A DNA stretch of 10,687 bases from Flavipsychrobacter stenotrophus (GCA_947379685.1 CANCOG010000134.1:1-10687); one strand, 5' to 3'. Shown: positions 1-8,221, counted from the first letter of the stretch. Notes: generated by a model not told the origin, from the sequence alone. Program-made: numbers and translations.

Positions 1-642
1 GGGAATGTGCTAAAAGGTTCTGGCATAGTAAAGAAGATCAATGAAAAGGTACAAACAGTGTATCAGCGCAACATGGAAATTAGGCGTTCCATAATTTCAA
101 TAATGATCTTCGGCTGGTTTGGAGTATTGCCACAACAGGCGTACCTGCATCACTGTGTAAACATAAATTGGTCTGTTAATCCAGCCACTCTGCCATTAGA
201 GTTAATAGCAATATTCTTATGGAATGAATTACATTTCTATTTCTGCCACAGGTTATTACATATAAAATGGTTGTTCAAACATATACATTATGCCCACCAC
301 GATTCGCACATCCCAACTCCTTGGTCGGCTTATAGTTTTCATTGGTTTGAGGCAACATTGCTGAGTACCGTAATGATAACAGCCATGTTCATGTATACAT
401 TTTCCTATGTAGCTATTCTCTTTTTGCCCTTCATCAGCCTCGTGCTGAATGTACTTGGCCATTGGGACTACGATCTTTTTCCTCGCAAGAACAATGATTT
501 TTTGCTGCGTTTCAGTTACCGGCACAGCATGCACCACAAGCGGGTGAAAGGTAATTATGGCTTCTTCCTGCCTTGGATAGACAACCTGTTTCATACAAAT
601 CTGAAAGAAAATAAAGATAACAGCAAGCAAGTACAGAACTAA
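1..642 (+). CDS. Sterol desaturase / fatty acid hydroxylase family membrane protein (5' partial)
   Basis: The frame is open from base 1, so the true start probably lies upstream; the first usable in-window start is a GTG at base 7, giving 211 residues (numbering below). Members of this superfamily are integral-membrane di-iron enzymes that hydroxylate or desaturate lipid chains or isoprenoids using O2. The three histidine boxes are all present in order: HX3H (His81, His85, in a CHRLLH context), HX2HH (His94, His97, His98), and a distal HX2HH (His173, His176, His177) followed by an NYG segment. Hydrophobic stretches at about 28-45, 60-80 and 115-150 fit membrane helices. The usual length is about 250-300 residues, so one N-terminal helix may be missing from the window. 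The ketosynthase gene follows after 33 bp with no obvious promoter between, so the two are probably co-transcribed. Family assignment is firm; the substrate is unknown, but the neighbour suggests an acyl chain or alkylresorcinol-type lipid. Confidence 0.88.
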   Translation, partial: GNVLKGSGIVKKINEKVQTVYQRNMEIRRSIISIMIFGWFGVLPQQAYLHHCVNINWSVNPATLPLELIAIFLWNELHFYFCHRLLHIKWLFKHIHYAHHDSHIPTPWSAYSFHWFEATLLSTVMITAMFMYTFSYVAILFLPFISLVLNVLGHWDYDLFPRKNNDFLLRFSYRHSMHHKRVKGNYGFFLPWIDNLFHTNLKENKDNSKQVQN

Positions 643-675
643 CAAACACCGGTTTCAACTACATAAACATTATAT

Positions 676-2553
676 ATGAGCACAAAAGTTTTTATCACGG
701 CCGCAGGCAAGCATTTACCCGGAGCCCCGGTAACCAATGACGAAATGGAAGCCAGATTAGGCTTGATATGCGATCGGCCGTCGCGTATGCGTGCAAAAAT
801 GCTGCAACAAAACGGTATACTTACCCGCTATTATGCCATTGATGAAAACCAGAAAAGCACCACTACAAACAGTGCTATGACCGCCAGTGCAATCGAAGAC
901 TGCCTGCAACATGCCTCTGTTCATAAAAAAGATATTGACTTTATTGCAGCTGCCACTACCCAGGGCGACCTGCCCGTTCCTGGTTTTGCCAGCATGGTGC
1001 ATGCCGATTCTGGAATTGGGACATGTGAAATAGCCACCTTGCACGGTGTGTGCGCCAGTTCTATGATGGCCATTAAAAATGCATATATGCAGGTAAAGGG
1101 CGAAGGCAAGAAAAATGCCATTGCCTGCGCCGGCGAAATGCCCAGCCGGATATTCAAATCGAAACACTTTGAACAGCAACACAAGGTAAAAGAGGCGCAA
1201 GACATACCCCTGGAAACAGATTTTCTCCGATGGATGCTTTCTGATGGCGCAGGCGCCCTGTTATTGCAGCAGCAACCTCACCCTACCCGCCCATCTTTGC
1301 AAATAGAATGGATAGATATAAAATCGCACGCCCACTTGTTTGATGTATGCATGTACGCAGGTATGAACAAAGAAAGAGATGGCCACATGGGTAAAACCTG
1401 GCTGGAATATGATAATTTCACTGCAGCTGATGCCGATGGCGCCGTTAACCTAAAACAAGACATTAAACTGATCAACAATATAGTAAAGCTCGGTGTCGAT
1501 GGCTTTTTTGAACTCATAAACAGTGGAATATTGGCCGCTGAATCCATTGATTACCTGGTTTGTCACTATTCATCGCATTATTTCAAGGGAGAAATATTGA
1601 AGCTGATGGAAAAAGGCGGTTGTGTGATACCGGAGGAAAAATGGTTTACCAATCTTTATACAAAAGGAAATACCGGTTCTGCGTCCATATTTATTATGCT
1701 GGAAGAATTAATGAACGACAAAAACCTAATACCCGGTCAAAAGATCTTGTGCATGGTACCAGAAAGCGGTCGCTTCCTCACTTCATTTATGTATCTCACA
1801 GTAGTGGCTCCGGCGAATACAGTTTCTAAATTCCAGATCGAAAAGCGGGAAGCAAAAGCACCTCACATTGCAATAAACGACAATGAAACCCAGCAATGGC
1901 TGGTAAGGCAGCTTACCCAGGTATGGATAAATTTTGAAGCCCAACTAAATAATGTGCCAATAGTGGACAAGATCAACCGCGGCAACCTTACCATAGAAGA
2001 CTATAAGGAACTATTATACAACCTTCGCCAGCAAGTAATTGACGGATCGCAATGGATTGCCAGGGCAGCATCTAATGTAAGTATTGAGTATTTTGATGCA
2101 CGGTCTTCCTTTATTGGTCATGCCCGCGACGAGCACCGTGATTACCAGATGCTGGAACGTAACTATGTTTCTGTTGGCGGTACAATGGAAGAAATCAGAG
2201 GAGGGCAAAAGAATATTGGTAGTGAAGCACTATCAGCTTATATGTTCCAGAGGGCAAGCCAGCCGAACCCGTTCGATCTGCTGGGAGGCATGTTCATTAT
2301 TGAAGGATTAGGGAATCGGATGGCGGGCTATTGGGGAAGGGCAATTAAAGACCATCTTGGGCTCACCAATGACCAGGTATCATTTTTGATATACCATGAA
2401 ACCAGCGATAGCAACGACAACCATTTTGAACGTTTTGAAAAAGCAATACAATCTGAGTTACTCACAATGAACATCGCCCAAAAAATAGTAAAAACAGCCA
2501 AAGTAACCGCAAGATTGTACTTGTTACAATTGAGTGAAATTGGCAATTTCTAA
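676..2553 (+). CDS. darB: StlD/DarB-type beta-ketosynthase: KAS III domain fused to a heme-oxygenase-like iron-binding domain
   Basis: Residues 1 to about 385 form a FabH-like KAS III thiolase fold. The active-site Cys126 lies in GVCASS, His297 in VCHYSSH and Asn332 in KGNTGS, so the Cys-His-Asn triad is complete. Plain FabH is about 320-330 residues; this protein has 625. Residues about 400-620 are helical and look like the heme-oxygenase-like non-heme di-iron oxidase/oxygenase (iron-containing redox enzyme) fold. Candidate metal ligands are Glu486/His487, Glu543 in FIIEGLG, and His574, Asp578 or Asp581, and His583 in the last motif. StlD/DarB enzymes condense two acyl chains into a cyclohexanedione that is aromatised to dialkylresorcinol, a part of flexirubin pigments and of stilbene-type products. 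The length and Cys-His-Asn layout fit that family as I know it. The ATG at 676 starts at the first residue of the conserved beta-strand. The flanking desaturase-type gene and the downstream unknown gene support a lipid or pigment cluster. The gene symbol is a family-level suggestion; an alkylpyrone or other long-chain ketosynthase role is the alternative. Confidence 0.78.
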   Translation: MSTKVFITAAGKHLPGAPVTNDEMEARLGLICDRPSRMRAKMLQQNGILTRYYAIDENQKSTTTNSAMTASAIEDCLQHASVHKKDIDFIAAATTQGDLPVPGFASMVHADSGIGTCEIATLHGVCASSMMAIKNAYMQVKGEGKKNAIACAGEMPSRIFKSKHFEQQHKVKEAQDIPLETDFLRWMLSDGAGALLLQQQPHPTRPSLQIEWIDIKSHAHLFDVCMYAGMNKERDGHMGKTWLEYDNFTAADADGAVNLKQDIKLINNIVKLGVDGFFELINSGILAAESIDYLVCHYSSHYFKGEILKLMEKGGCVIPEEKWFTNLYTKGNTGSASIFIMLEELMNDKNLIPGQKILCMVPESGRFLTSFMYLTVVAPANTVSKFQIEKREAKAPHIAINDNETQQWLVRQLTQVWINFEAQLNNVPIVDKINRGNLTIEDYKELLYNLRQQVIDGSQWIARAASNVSIEYFDARSSFIGHARDEHRDYQMLERNYVSVGGTMEEIRGGQKNIGSEALSAYMFQRASQPNPFDLLGGMFIIEGLGNRMAGYWGRAIKDHLGLTNDQVSFLIYHETSDSNDNHFERFEKAIQSELLTMNIAQKIVKTAKVTARLYLLQLSEIGNF

Positions 2554-2565
2554 TTGACCATTTCC

Positions 2566-2594
2566 TTTAACTGCCAAACCTGCATATAACTTTG
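2566..2594 (+). promoter_or_regulatory. Candidate Bacteroidota sigma-ABfrA-type promoter for the 299-residue gene
   Basis: TAACTTTG at 2587-2594 is an exact match to the Bacteroidota -7 consensus TAnnTTTG. A weak -33-like TTTA lies at 2566-2569, 17 bp upstream. The predicted start of transcription near 2600 would leave a short leader before the ATG at 2615. It lies in the 61-bp gap after the ketosynthase, so the third gene may be expressed separately as well as by read-through. The weak -33 match limits confidence. Confidence 0.5.
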
Positions 2595-2614
2595 AACATT
2601 ACAATTAAAAGACA

Positions 2615-3514
2615 ATGAATCCAGTAGAATATTTTGAACAACTGCCGCACGACCCCAATGATCCCAACCCATGGCAGGCATTGTTTTTCGATAAGAGTAT
2701 TCCGTTTGATGACAAGGCAAAAGCTGCATTCCTATACGATCAGGGTTCCAGGTCCAGGCAATATGTGTTACCACTCGTGAGGCCATTGGCTCGTCTGTTC
2801 ATTATTCTCATCCAGGTTATTAAAATATTTACCCCCCGAAAGCTATCCTCACCTAAGCTATTGCATCGCATCTTATTCTATGCAATGAAATATTTTATTA
2901 CGCCTGAAGCCAACTACCTTATTTTTCGCCACTTCAATCTGGGGTCTGAAATATTACAGGTGATCAGGGACAATGTACCGGGAGTGCAGGTACAAATGAA
3001 TCCATTAAAACCTGTGCGGTTTGCAGATGTAAAAAACAACTTATTCCTCCTGCACGACCTCAACCTGTTCAACTTTATCATCAGACTAAACAAAGAACTC
3101 AAGGAAAAAAACATAACAATAAAGCCTATCCCAAGGAATGAACTGAAACTCGATGCCGTTTCTACAGATGGGTTTCAATTTCAGAAATTCCGCAATGGTT
3201 GGACAAATGTTTTTGACCTTTCATCTGCAATCGAGATTTTCACACCCATATACCAGTTATTTTTAACTGATAATGATTTTTGGCGTGCGTCCAACTCGTT
3301 ACAATTCGACGAAACCATTGGAATTTACCTGGCTACTATTCTAAACACTCCCGAAAATCTGATGGTGGTAAACAACAAACACCCCATGATACCCATGCCT
3401 ACCCTGGCGGCAGGTTATAGGCTAACGCTTCATGGGCTTTCTACTGAAATTGCCCATGGATTGCTGGTTAAAATAAAAAAGGAACAATCAGAGAATCTGG
3501 AAATGCAAAAATAA
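2615..3514 (+). CDS. Conserved-looking protein of unknown function, in a ketosynthase neighbourhood
   Basis: I do not firmly recognise this 299-residue protein. It may be the DUF6999-type companion gene that I associate with StlD/DarB ketosynthases in Bacteroidota, but I cannot verify this. It has no signal peptide. Residues about 52-72 are hydrophobic and flanked by basic residues (LARLFIILIQVIKIF), suggesting membrane association or an amphipathic helix. The rest looks mostly helical, with distinctive stretches FITPEANYLIFRHF (94-107), LLHDLNLFNFIIRL (145-158), DNDFWRASNS (219-228) and a final HGLSTEIAHGLL (273-284). His and Glu/Asp residues recur in these helices (His106, Glu112, His147, Asp148, Glu233, His273, Glu278, His281), which could be a metal site, but no known motif is evident. 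It begins 61 bp after the ketosynthase and ends 19 bp before the convergent kinase gene. The start is set by an ATG shortly after a good -7 element. Confidence 0.75.
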   Translation: MNPVEYFEQLPHDPNDPNPWQALFFDKSIPFDDKAKAAFLYDQGSRSRQYVLPLVRPLARLFIILIQVIKIFTPRKLSSPKLLHRILFYAMKYFITPEANYLIFRHFNLGSEILQVIRDNVPGVQVQMNPLKPVRFADVKNNLFLLHDLNLFNFIIRLNKELKEKNITIKPIPRNELKLDAVSTDGFQFQKFRNGWTNVFDLSSAIEIFTPIYQLFLTDNDFWRASNSLQFDETIGIYLATILNTPENLMVVNNKHPMIPMPTLAAGYRLTLHGLSTEIAHGLLVKIKKEQSENLEMQK

Positions 3515-3533
3515 AGGTCAAAATAAAAGCAAA

Positions 3534-6482
3534 TCAGAATGACATTTTAATAGAAACAACCGTCCATTGTCCGTCCTCTTCTTGTACTTCTTCCATCTTA
3601 AATTCTATCTTTTTACCCAGCATTATACTCATCTGCTGTATTCGATCCTGAATGTTTTTTAGTCCGAACGACTCGTGAAGGGTGTTTGCCTTTTTTGCTG
3701 AGGCGCTCAATCCTACCCCGTTGTCCTTTACTTCAATGTGCAATACGTCGCCCACCTCATATACGTTCAGTTTTATCCAGCTATCGGGTGACTGACGGGG
3801 GAATATGCCATGTTTTATGGAGTTTTCTACCAGGGGTTGAATGAAAAGCGGTGGCACCATAATAATCGCAGTGTCTACGTCATCATCAACATTAACGGAA
3901 TAGTTCATTAATTCCTTAAATCTTAGTTTTTCCAGTGCCATATAGTTGGCTACCAGGTCAATTTCTTTCTGCAACGGAATCATTTCTTTTGATACGTTGT
4001 GCATGTTTTGCCGCACCAGGTCGGCGAAAATGCGCAAGTATTCGTTGGCCGCCAGCTTGTCATTCCGGTTTACAAGTCCCTGAACATTATTGAGTGTATT
4101 AAAGATAAAATGTGGGTTCATGAGCGCATTCAGGGCTTTATATTCTGATTTCATGAACCTGATCTTGATCTCGTTCTCCTTTTCAGCTTTTTTAATGACC
4201 CAAAGTATACGGTAACGCACGGCAAGTATTACCAAACCAGCCCCAACGCAAACACAAATAGAAATAAACCACCAAGTTGCCCAAAATGGTGGCAAAATCT
4301 CCAAAACAAACTCAATTGGTGGGCAAAACTCGCTGGAAATACTCTTTGCCTTTACCTTTATAGTATAAGTTCCATAATGAGGTGTTGCAAGATTGATCTC
4401 TTCACCATTGATGCTTTGCCAGTTATCAGTCTCAGTGTTTGATGATGAGTATTCATAGGTAAGTGACTTACCAGCAAATGACAGCGTCAAGAAAGAAATC
4501 GATATATTCTTAGATCCCTGATACGCCACCTGCAATCGGTCCTTCATCCAGAATCGACGATTGCCATATTTCAGGAATGTATAGAATAACTCTGGTGCAC
4601 GAGGCTTTTGTAACAAATTCTCAATGTCAATTTTTGTAATAGCTCCGTTAAGAAAAAAGTAACAGTTCTTGTTGTCGCTGGAGACTGACTCAGCCCTCAA
4701 CGGAATAAACGGGCTCTCAATAACTGTAATCGAATACTTGGTTTTGGAACCCGGAGGATTTATGGTGAATAACCGATATAAATTATTGGTTGTGATCAGC
4801 ATATGAATGCTGTCCAACTTGTAAAATCTATCCCAGATGCAACTGTGCTTCTTGATTGTGTCAAAAACAATCTTCCCACTAATCTCACTGCAAACAAGCA
4901 ATCGGTTGTCTACATCGGTATGCCCGATCAGGTATTTATCAAAGAATTCAAATTTTTTAAACGTAATATCTTTGAATTGTTTTTGTATAGCTGCTTTATT
5001 ATCAGTCAATTTATATACACCCTTCCTAGTTGACAACCATACCTCATTTTCATTAGACTTAGCGAATGCAAAAATACGTTCGCCATCATCTATTTCTAAT
5101 TTACCAGTTGTATCGAACTTACTGGAATTCAAAAAGTCAGCAATCTTAATAGAAAAAACTTTCTTGATCGTCCTGATATATAGCTTGTCCCCTACATCAA
5201 CAATTGACTTCACTATTTCACCTCCAACCAATGGCTTCGGGCCAACACTCACTTTCGGACTGTTCGTCAAATCATCAACCGTGTAAATGCCATTTAAAAA
5301 ATAATTCAGGTACTTATACTTAACGTTAGACGGGTCTCTCAAAACTAAAAACCCGTGACTTGACCCAGATTCAAGTTTATCAGACTTATATCTATTGCAG
5401 TTAAAGAGGCAATTAGTTCCATCCTTTTTCATTTGAAACAGACAGTTCTCTGAATTGGTAAAAAACAAATTGTGGTCATCGGCATATGTATACCATGCTT
5501 CCCCCTTATATACATTCTGATAAATACTCGTATGTATATACCTGCTATCTAAAAGATAAACCCCGTCTACCAAGGAGCCGATCCAGTAGTTCTTCATAAT
5601 ATCCTGAGTAATAGACGAAGCCCTTACACTGTTCAAGATGTGCGTATTTTCCCCAATATATACGCCACTATCTGTATTCATGAACATTTTATTGTCATGA
5701 TCAAAATAAACCGAGTGGGTCTTTATATTATCGTTTTTATGCACGCAATTATAAACAGGTTTCATGTCCCTGGTAAATATGCTGCTTCCATTTAATATAT
5801 ACTTTTGATCCTGAGCATTTACAATTCTCCACTCACCATTTCTTGCAGCGCCCCCAATATTACTAATTAGTTTACTGCTTAGTATCCTGTGATTGGTGTC
5901 AACTACGACAATACTATCTAAATGGATGAAAGAATATGTACTTCCAGAAAGCTTGGATTGATAAAAGTAGCCTGCTTTATCGCGAGGGCGGGGCAAATCT
6001 ACCACGGCTACTTTCTCCTTATTAATGTTTATAAATTTATCAGGGTTTGCAAAAAGAAAAGTAACACTGCTATCCTTTTCCAGTATTATATGATTGATCT
6101 GTGAACTTTTTACCGGGAGTGTCAAAAATGGGGCCTTGTGTGCATTAAAAAAGCGCCCGTCTTTATAAAAGGACAATTCTCCATTATAAGAAGCCAGCCA
6201 CAAACGCCCGTAATGGTCTTCCTGAAAGAAAAATATTTCATTATCGGGCATTCCATCGGCTGTGGTAAAGGTCTCGAACCTGATACCATTGAACCGGGAA
6301 ATACCATTTAAAGTAGCAATCCAGATAAACCCTTTTGAATCCCTGTACACACTATAAACGGTGTTACTTGGAAGTCCGTCGTCGATGGTATAATGCAGAA
6401 TCGGGAAATTCTGCGCGAATATTTGCAGTGGAAATAAAAAAAAGCAAAAACCAATAAGAAAGTTAACTAACCGTCTAGTCAT
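3534..6482 (-). CDS. LytS-type sensor histidine kinase with periplasmic regulator-propeller and Y_Y_Y domains
   Basis: The frame is open from an ATG at 6512, but I place the start at the ATG at 6482 because it gives a clean signal peptide (MTRRLVNFLIGFCFF, ending near FAQ) and an 8-bp overlap with the regulator stop. That makes 982 residues. After the signal peptide come two-component-regulator propeller repeats (DDGLPSNTVYSVYRDSKGFIWIAT, then DGMPDNEIFFFQED..GRLWLAS, later NYWIGSLVDGVYLLD and NEVWLSTRKGVYKL), about residues 25-640. A Y_Y_Y-like segment follows at about 660-735 and a membrane helix at about 737-756. The cytoplasmic part is the His_kinase/HATPase type: phosphoacceptor His791 in NPHFIFNTLNN, N-box Asn887 in PLVENSIKHG, and ATP-lid DNGVG starting at Asp920. 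Unlike hybrid two-component systems it has no receiver or DNA-binding domain, so it should signal through the adjacent LytTR regulator. The ligand is unknown; propellers of this kind often sense glycans in Bacteroidota, but nothing here fixes that. Confidence 0.92.
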   Translation of the reverse strand: MTRRLVNFLIGFCFFLFPLQIFAQNFPILHYTIDDGLPSNTVYSVYRDSKGFIWIATLNGISRFNGIRFETFTTADGMPDNEIFFFQEDHYGRLWLASYNGELSFYKDGRFFNAHKAPFLTLPVKSSQINHIILEKDSSVTFLFANPDKFININKEKVAVVDLPRPRDKAGYFYQSKLSGSTYSFIHLDSIVVVDTNHRILSSKLISNIGGAARNGEWRIVNAQDQKYILNGSSIFTRDMKPVYNCVHKNDNIKTHSVYFDHDNKMFMNTDSGVYIGENTHILNSVRASSITQDIMKNYWIGSLVDGVYLLDSRYIHTSIYQNVYKGEAWYTYADDHNLFFTNSENCLFQMKKDGTNCLFNCNRYKSDKLESGSSHGFLVLRDPSNVKYKYLNYFLNGIYTVDDLTNSPKVSVGPKPLVGGEIVKSIVDVGDKLYIRTIKKVFSIKIADFLNSSKFDTTGKLEIDDGERIFAFAKSNENEVWLSTRKGVYKLTDNKAAIQKQFKDITFKKFEFFDKYLIGHTDVDNRLLVCSEISGKIVFDTIKKHSCIWDRFYKLDSIHMLITTNNLYRLFTINPPGSKTKYSITVIESPFIPLRAESVSSDNKNCYFFLNGAITKIDIENLLQKPRAPELFYTFLKYGNRRFWMKDRLQVAYQGSKNISISFLTLSFAGKSLTYEYSSSNTETDNWQSINGEEINLATPHYGTYTIKVKAKSISSEFCPPIEFVLEILPPFWATWWFISICVCVGAGLVILAVRYRILWVIKKAEKENEIKIRFMKSEYKALNALMNPHFIFNTLNNVQGLVNRNDKLAANEYLRIFADLVRQNMHNVSKEMIPLQKEIDLVANYMALEKLRFKELMNYSVNVDDDVDTAIIMVPPLFIQPLVENSIKHGIFPRQSPDSWIKLNVYEVGDVLHIEVKDNGVGLSASAKKANTLHESFGLKNIQDRIQQMSIMLGKKIEFKMEEVQEEDGQWTVVSIKMSF

Positions 6483-7278
6483 TAAACTCAGGTTTGGTTT
6501 GCAAAAATTCAAGCAAACTTGGGAATCGCCTCCTGCTCACAGGAATTGTAATAGAGTAATTCATAATAAGGCTGGATGACTCATCTTTATGAATTTGTTT
6601 TATGTGATTGCAATTGATAAGGAATGATTTGTGGATCCTGTAGAACAACTCATGCGGCAATAATTCTTCATAATCAGATATAGCGTAACTGGTTAATATA
6701 TCTACCACGGCATTGTTTTTCAGGAAAAACACTTTTGAGTATTTACCGCAAGCCTCTACATAGATAATATCCTTAAACAAAACCAGTTCAACACTATTGT
6801 TGCCTTTCAGCGATATTCTATTCAGCTTTGCCTTACTTGTAATCTGTTTAGAAATTTCAGAAAAGTCGTTATTGGCCGAATTGAGCATCGTTTTATACCG
6901 GATCCTTTCTTTCAATTTCACAACTGCATTAGCAAGTTCTGTAATACTGATGGGCTTAAGAATGTAATCAACAGCATTCAATTTGAAAGCACGAATAGCA
7001 TATTCATCGTAGGCAGTAACAAAAATGACCTCAAAATTTATTGGAGAGACGCGCTCCAGAAACTGAAATGCATTTTCATTAGGCATTTCAATGTCGAGGA
7101 AAACAGCATCAGGATTATGAACAGCCAACTGCCTTTCCGCCTCAGCGGTATTATAAGCAACACCAACTATATTAATATTAGGATCAATGTACTCAAGCAG
7201 AATACTTTTTAAATTTCTACATGCTTCAATTTCGTCGTCAACGAGCAATACGCTTAGTGGATTTTCAGAGTTGGCCAT
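6475..7278 (-). CDS. LytTR-family response regulator (LytR/AgrA type)
   Basis: This 267-residue transcription factor has a CheY-like receiver at residues 7-125 and a LytTR DNA-binding domain at about 150-262. Receiver residues are complete: acidic pair Asp14/Asp15, phosphoacceptor Asp62 in FLDIEMP, Thr88 in FVTAYDEYAIRAF, and Lys108 in LKP. The LytTR part shows the typical IIYVEACGKYSKVFF strand pair and the YRIHKSFLINCNHI motif. The order regulator-then-kinase with overlapping ends (stop TAG at 6475-6477 inside the kinase start region) points to translational coupling and a dedicated pair with the downstream LytS-type kinase. ATG at 7278 gives the expected short lead before the first beta-strand. 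Its targets are not shown by sequence; autoregulation or control of the TPR gene is possible (see the shared 10-mer). Confidence 0.94.
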   Translation of the reverse strand: MANSENPLSVLLVDDEIEACRNLKSILLEYIDPNINIVGVAYNTAEAERQLAVHNPDAVFLDIEMPNENAFQFLERVSPINFEVIFVTAYDEYAIRAFKLNAVDYILKPISITELANAVVKLKERIRYKTMLNSANNDFSEISKQITSKAKLNRISLKGNNSVELVLFKDIIYVEACGKYSKVFFLKNNAVVDILTSYAISDYEELLPHELFYRIHKSFLINCNHIKQIHKDESSSLIMNYSITIPVSRRRFPSLLEFLQTKPEFND

Positions 7279-7310
7279 ATCTTCAGTTTTACCCCTTATT
7301 TTAAGTAGCT

Positions 7311-7342
7311 ACAATATAGGAAGGGATGTTGTGAAATACAAA
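7311..7342 (-). promoter_or_regulatory. Weak candidate promoter for the LytTR regulator
   Basis: On the minus strand a TTTG (7342-7339) is followed after 20 bp by TATATTGT (7318-7311), which resembles but does not match TAnnTTTG. The position, about 33 bp before the ATG at 7278, and the spacing are as expected for a Bacteroidota promoter. The exact box GTTGTGAAAT at 7328-7337 (+ strand sense) lies between the two elements. Confidence 0.3.
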
Positions 7343-7396
7343 TTTTTACTGAAAAATCCAATGATTTTAAGTGCACCTATCCAGTTTTGTCTAATT

Positions 7397-8221
7397 CTAA
7401 TTACAATAGCCCTTAATGTATTCTTGCGCCGAAGGGTTTTTCATCTTATTTGCAATTGCAAAATCATAGCAGGCGCTGTCTTTTTGATTGGTTGCCTTAC
7501 GGTAAATGCCACGGTAGATATACCCCTGAGACCAGGTCGGGTTTATATCTAGGGCTGCGTTAATATCTGTAATGGCCTCCCAGTACTTTTTCTGTTCGCT
7601 ATACGCAACACTTCTGTTTACGAAACCCATAACATTGTTGGGCATTAATTTTATCTCCTCCGTAAAGTCGCTTATAGCACCATCAATATCGCCTGTTTTG
7701 AATTTACAACTACCCCTTAAACTATATGCAACGTAAAAGTCCGAACGAATCTTAAGTACATCTGTAAAATAACCTATGGCCTCTTGATAATTTCCTTGGT
7801 TATAAGTCGTCCGTGCTTTTGAAAAGACAGCAACAAATAAGTCCTTTTTTAACTCAATTGCCTTCTCAAGGTCCTTCTTAAACCCTTTTTCATCGCCTAT
7901 AGCTTCATCGAGACTAGCCCGGTTAAAGTAGGCCAATGCAAAATCTGGTTTCAGCAACAGGGTTTTTGTAAAACATTTATACGCATTCAGGAAATCCCCC
8001 TGCATTTGAAGGACACCGCCCAACTCATAGTACGCCTTCCAGTAACCTGTATCTAAAGTTGTAGCTGTTTCATATTCCTTTTTTGCATTGTCAAGGTCAC
8101 TTGAAAATAAATATTCATTTCCTTTGTTAAAATGCAATTCAGCAGTGTTTTCATGTGACTTACACCCGATCAACCACGATAAAGACAAAAGTGTAATAGA
8201 TATCTTAAATAAACGGTTCAT
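7397..8221 (-). CDS. Tetratricopeptide-repeat lipoprotein
   Basis: The 274-residue product begins with a lipoprotein signal peptide whose lipobox LIGC gives a lipidated Cys20. The following residues KSHEN contain no early acidic cluster that would clearly fix membrane location. Residues 27-264 divide exactly into seven 34-residue TPR units (27, 61, 95, 129, 163, 197, 231), with the usual small and aromatic positions, for example the GDFLNAYKCF, GNYQEAIGYF and GDIDGAISDF turns. TPR solenoids bind partner proteins, so a scaffold at the envelope is likely; there is no catalytic motif. The gene lies 118 bp upstream of the LytTR/kinase pair in the same orientation, so it may be in the same transcription unit or feed the same sensory pathway. 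ATG at 8221 is followed immediately by the basic-hydrophobic leader. Confidence 0.9.
   Translation of the reverse strand: MNRLFKISITLLSLSWLIGCKSHENTAELHFNKGNEYLFSSDLDNAKKEYETATTLDTGYWKAYYELGGVLQMQGDFLNAYKCFTKTLLLKPDFALAYFNRASLDEAIGDEKGFKKDLEKAIELKKDLFVAVFSKARTTYNQGNYQEAIGYFTDVLKIRSDFYVAYSLRGSCKFKTGDIDGAISDFTEEIKLMPNNVMGFVNRSVAYSEQKKYWEAITDINAALDINPTWSQGYIYRGIYRKATNQKDSACYDFAIANKMKNPSAQEYIKGYCN

Noticed and set aside
757..1205. Two overlapping minus-strand open frames (147 and 94 residues)
   Set aside because: They lie wholly inside the KAS III domain including the catalytic Cys region and have low-complexity Cys/His-rich translations with no family signal; they are shadows of the ketosynthase.
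3515..3533. Possible bidirectional terminator between the convergent unknown gene and the kinase
   Set aside because: The gap is only 19 bp, AT-rich and without a stem-loop; no terminator can be supported.
4837..5286. Plus-strand open frame of 149 residues
   Set aside because: It is antisense to the sensor kinase propeller, has no promoter or recognisable motif, and its Ser/Leu/Ile-rich composition reflects the AT-rich opposite strand.
7187..7552. Plus-strand open frame of 121 residues crossing the LytTR-TPR spacer
   Set aside because: It overlaps the start of the regulator and the 3' end of the TPR gene antisense; hydrophobic composition only, with no support beyond being open.
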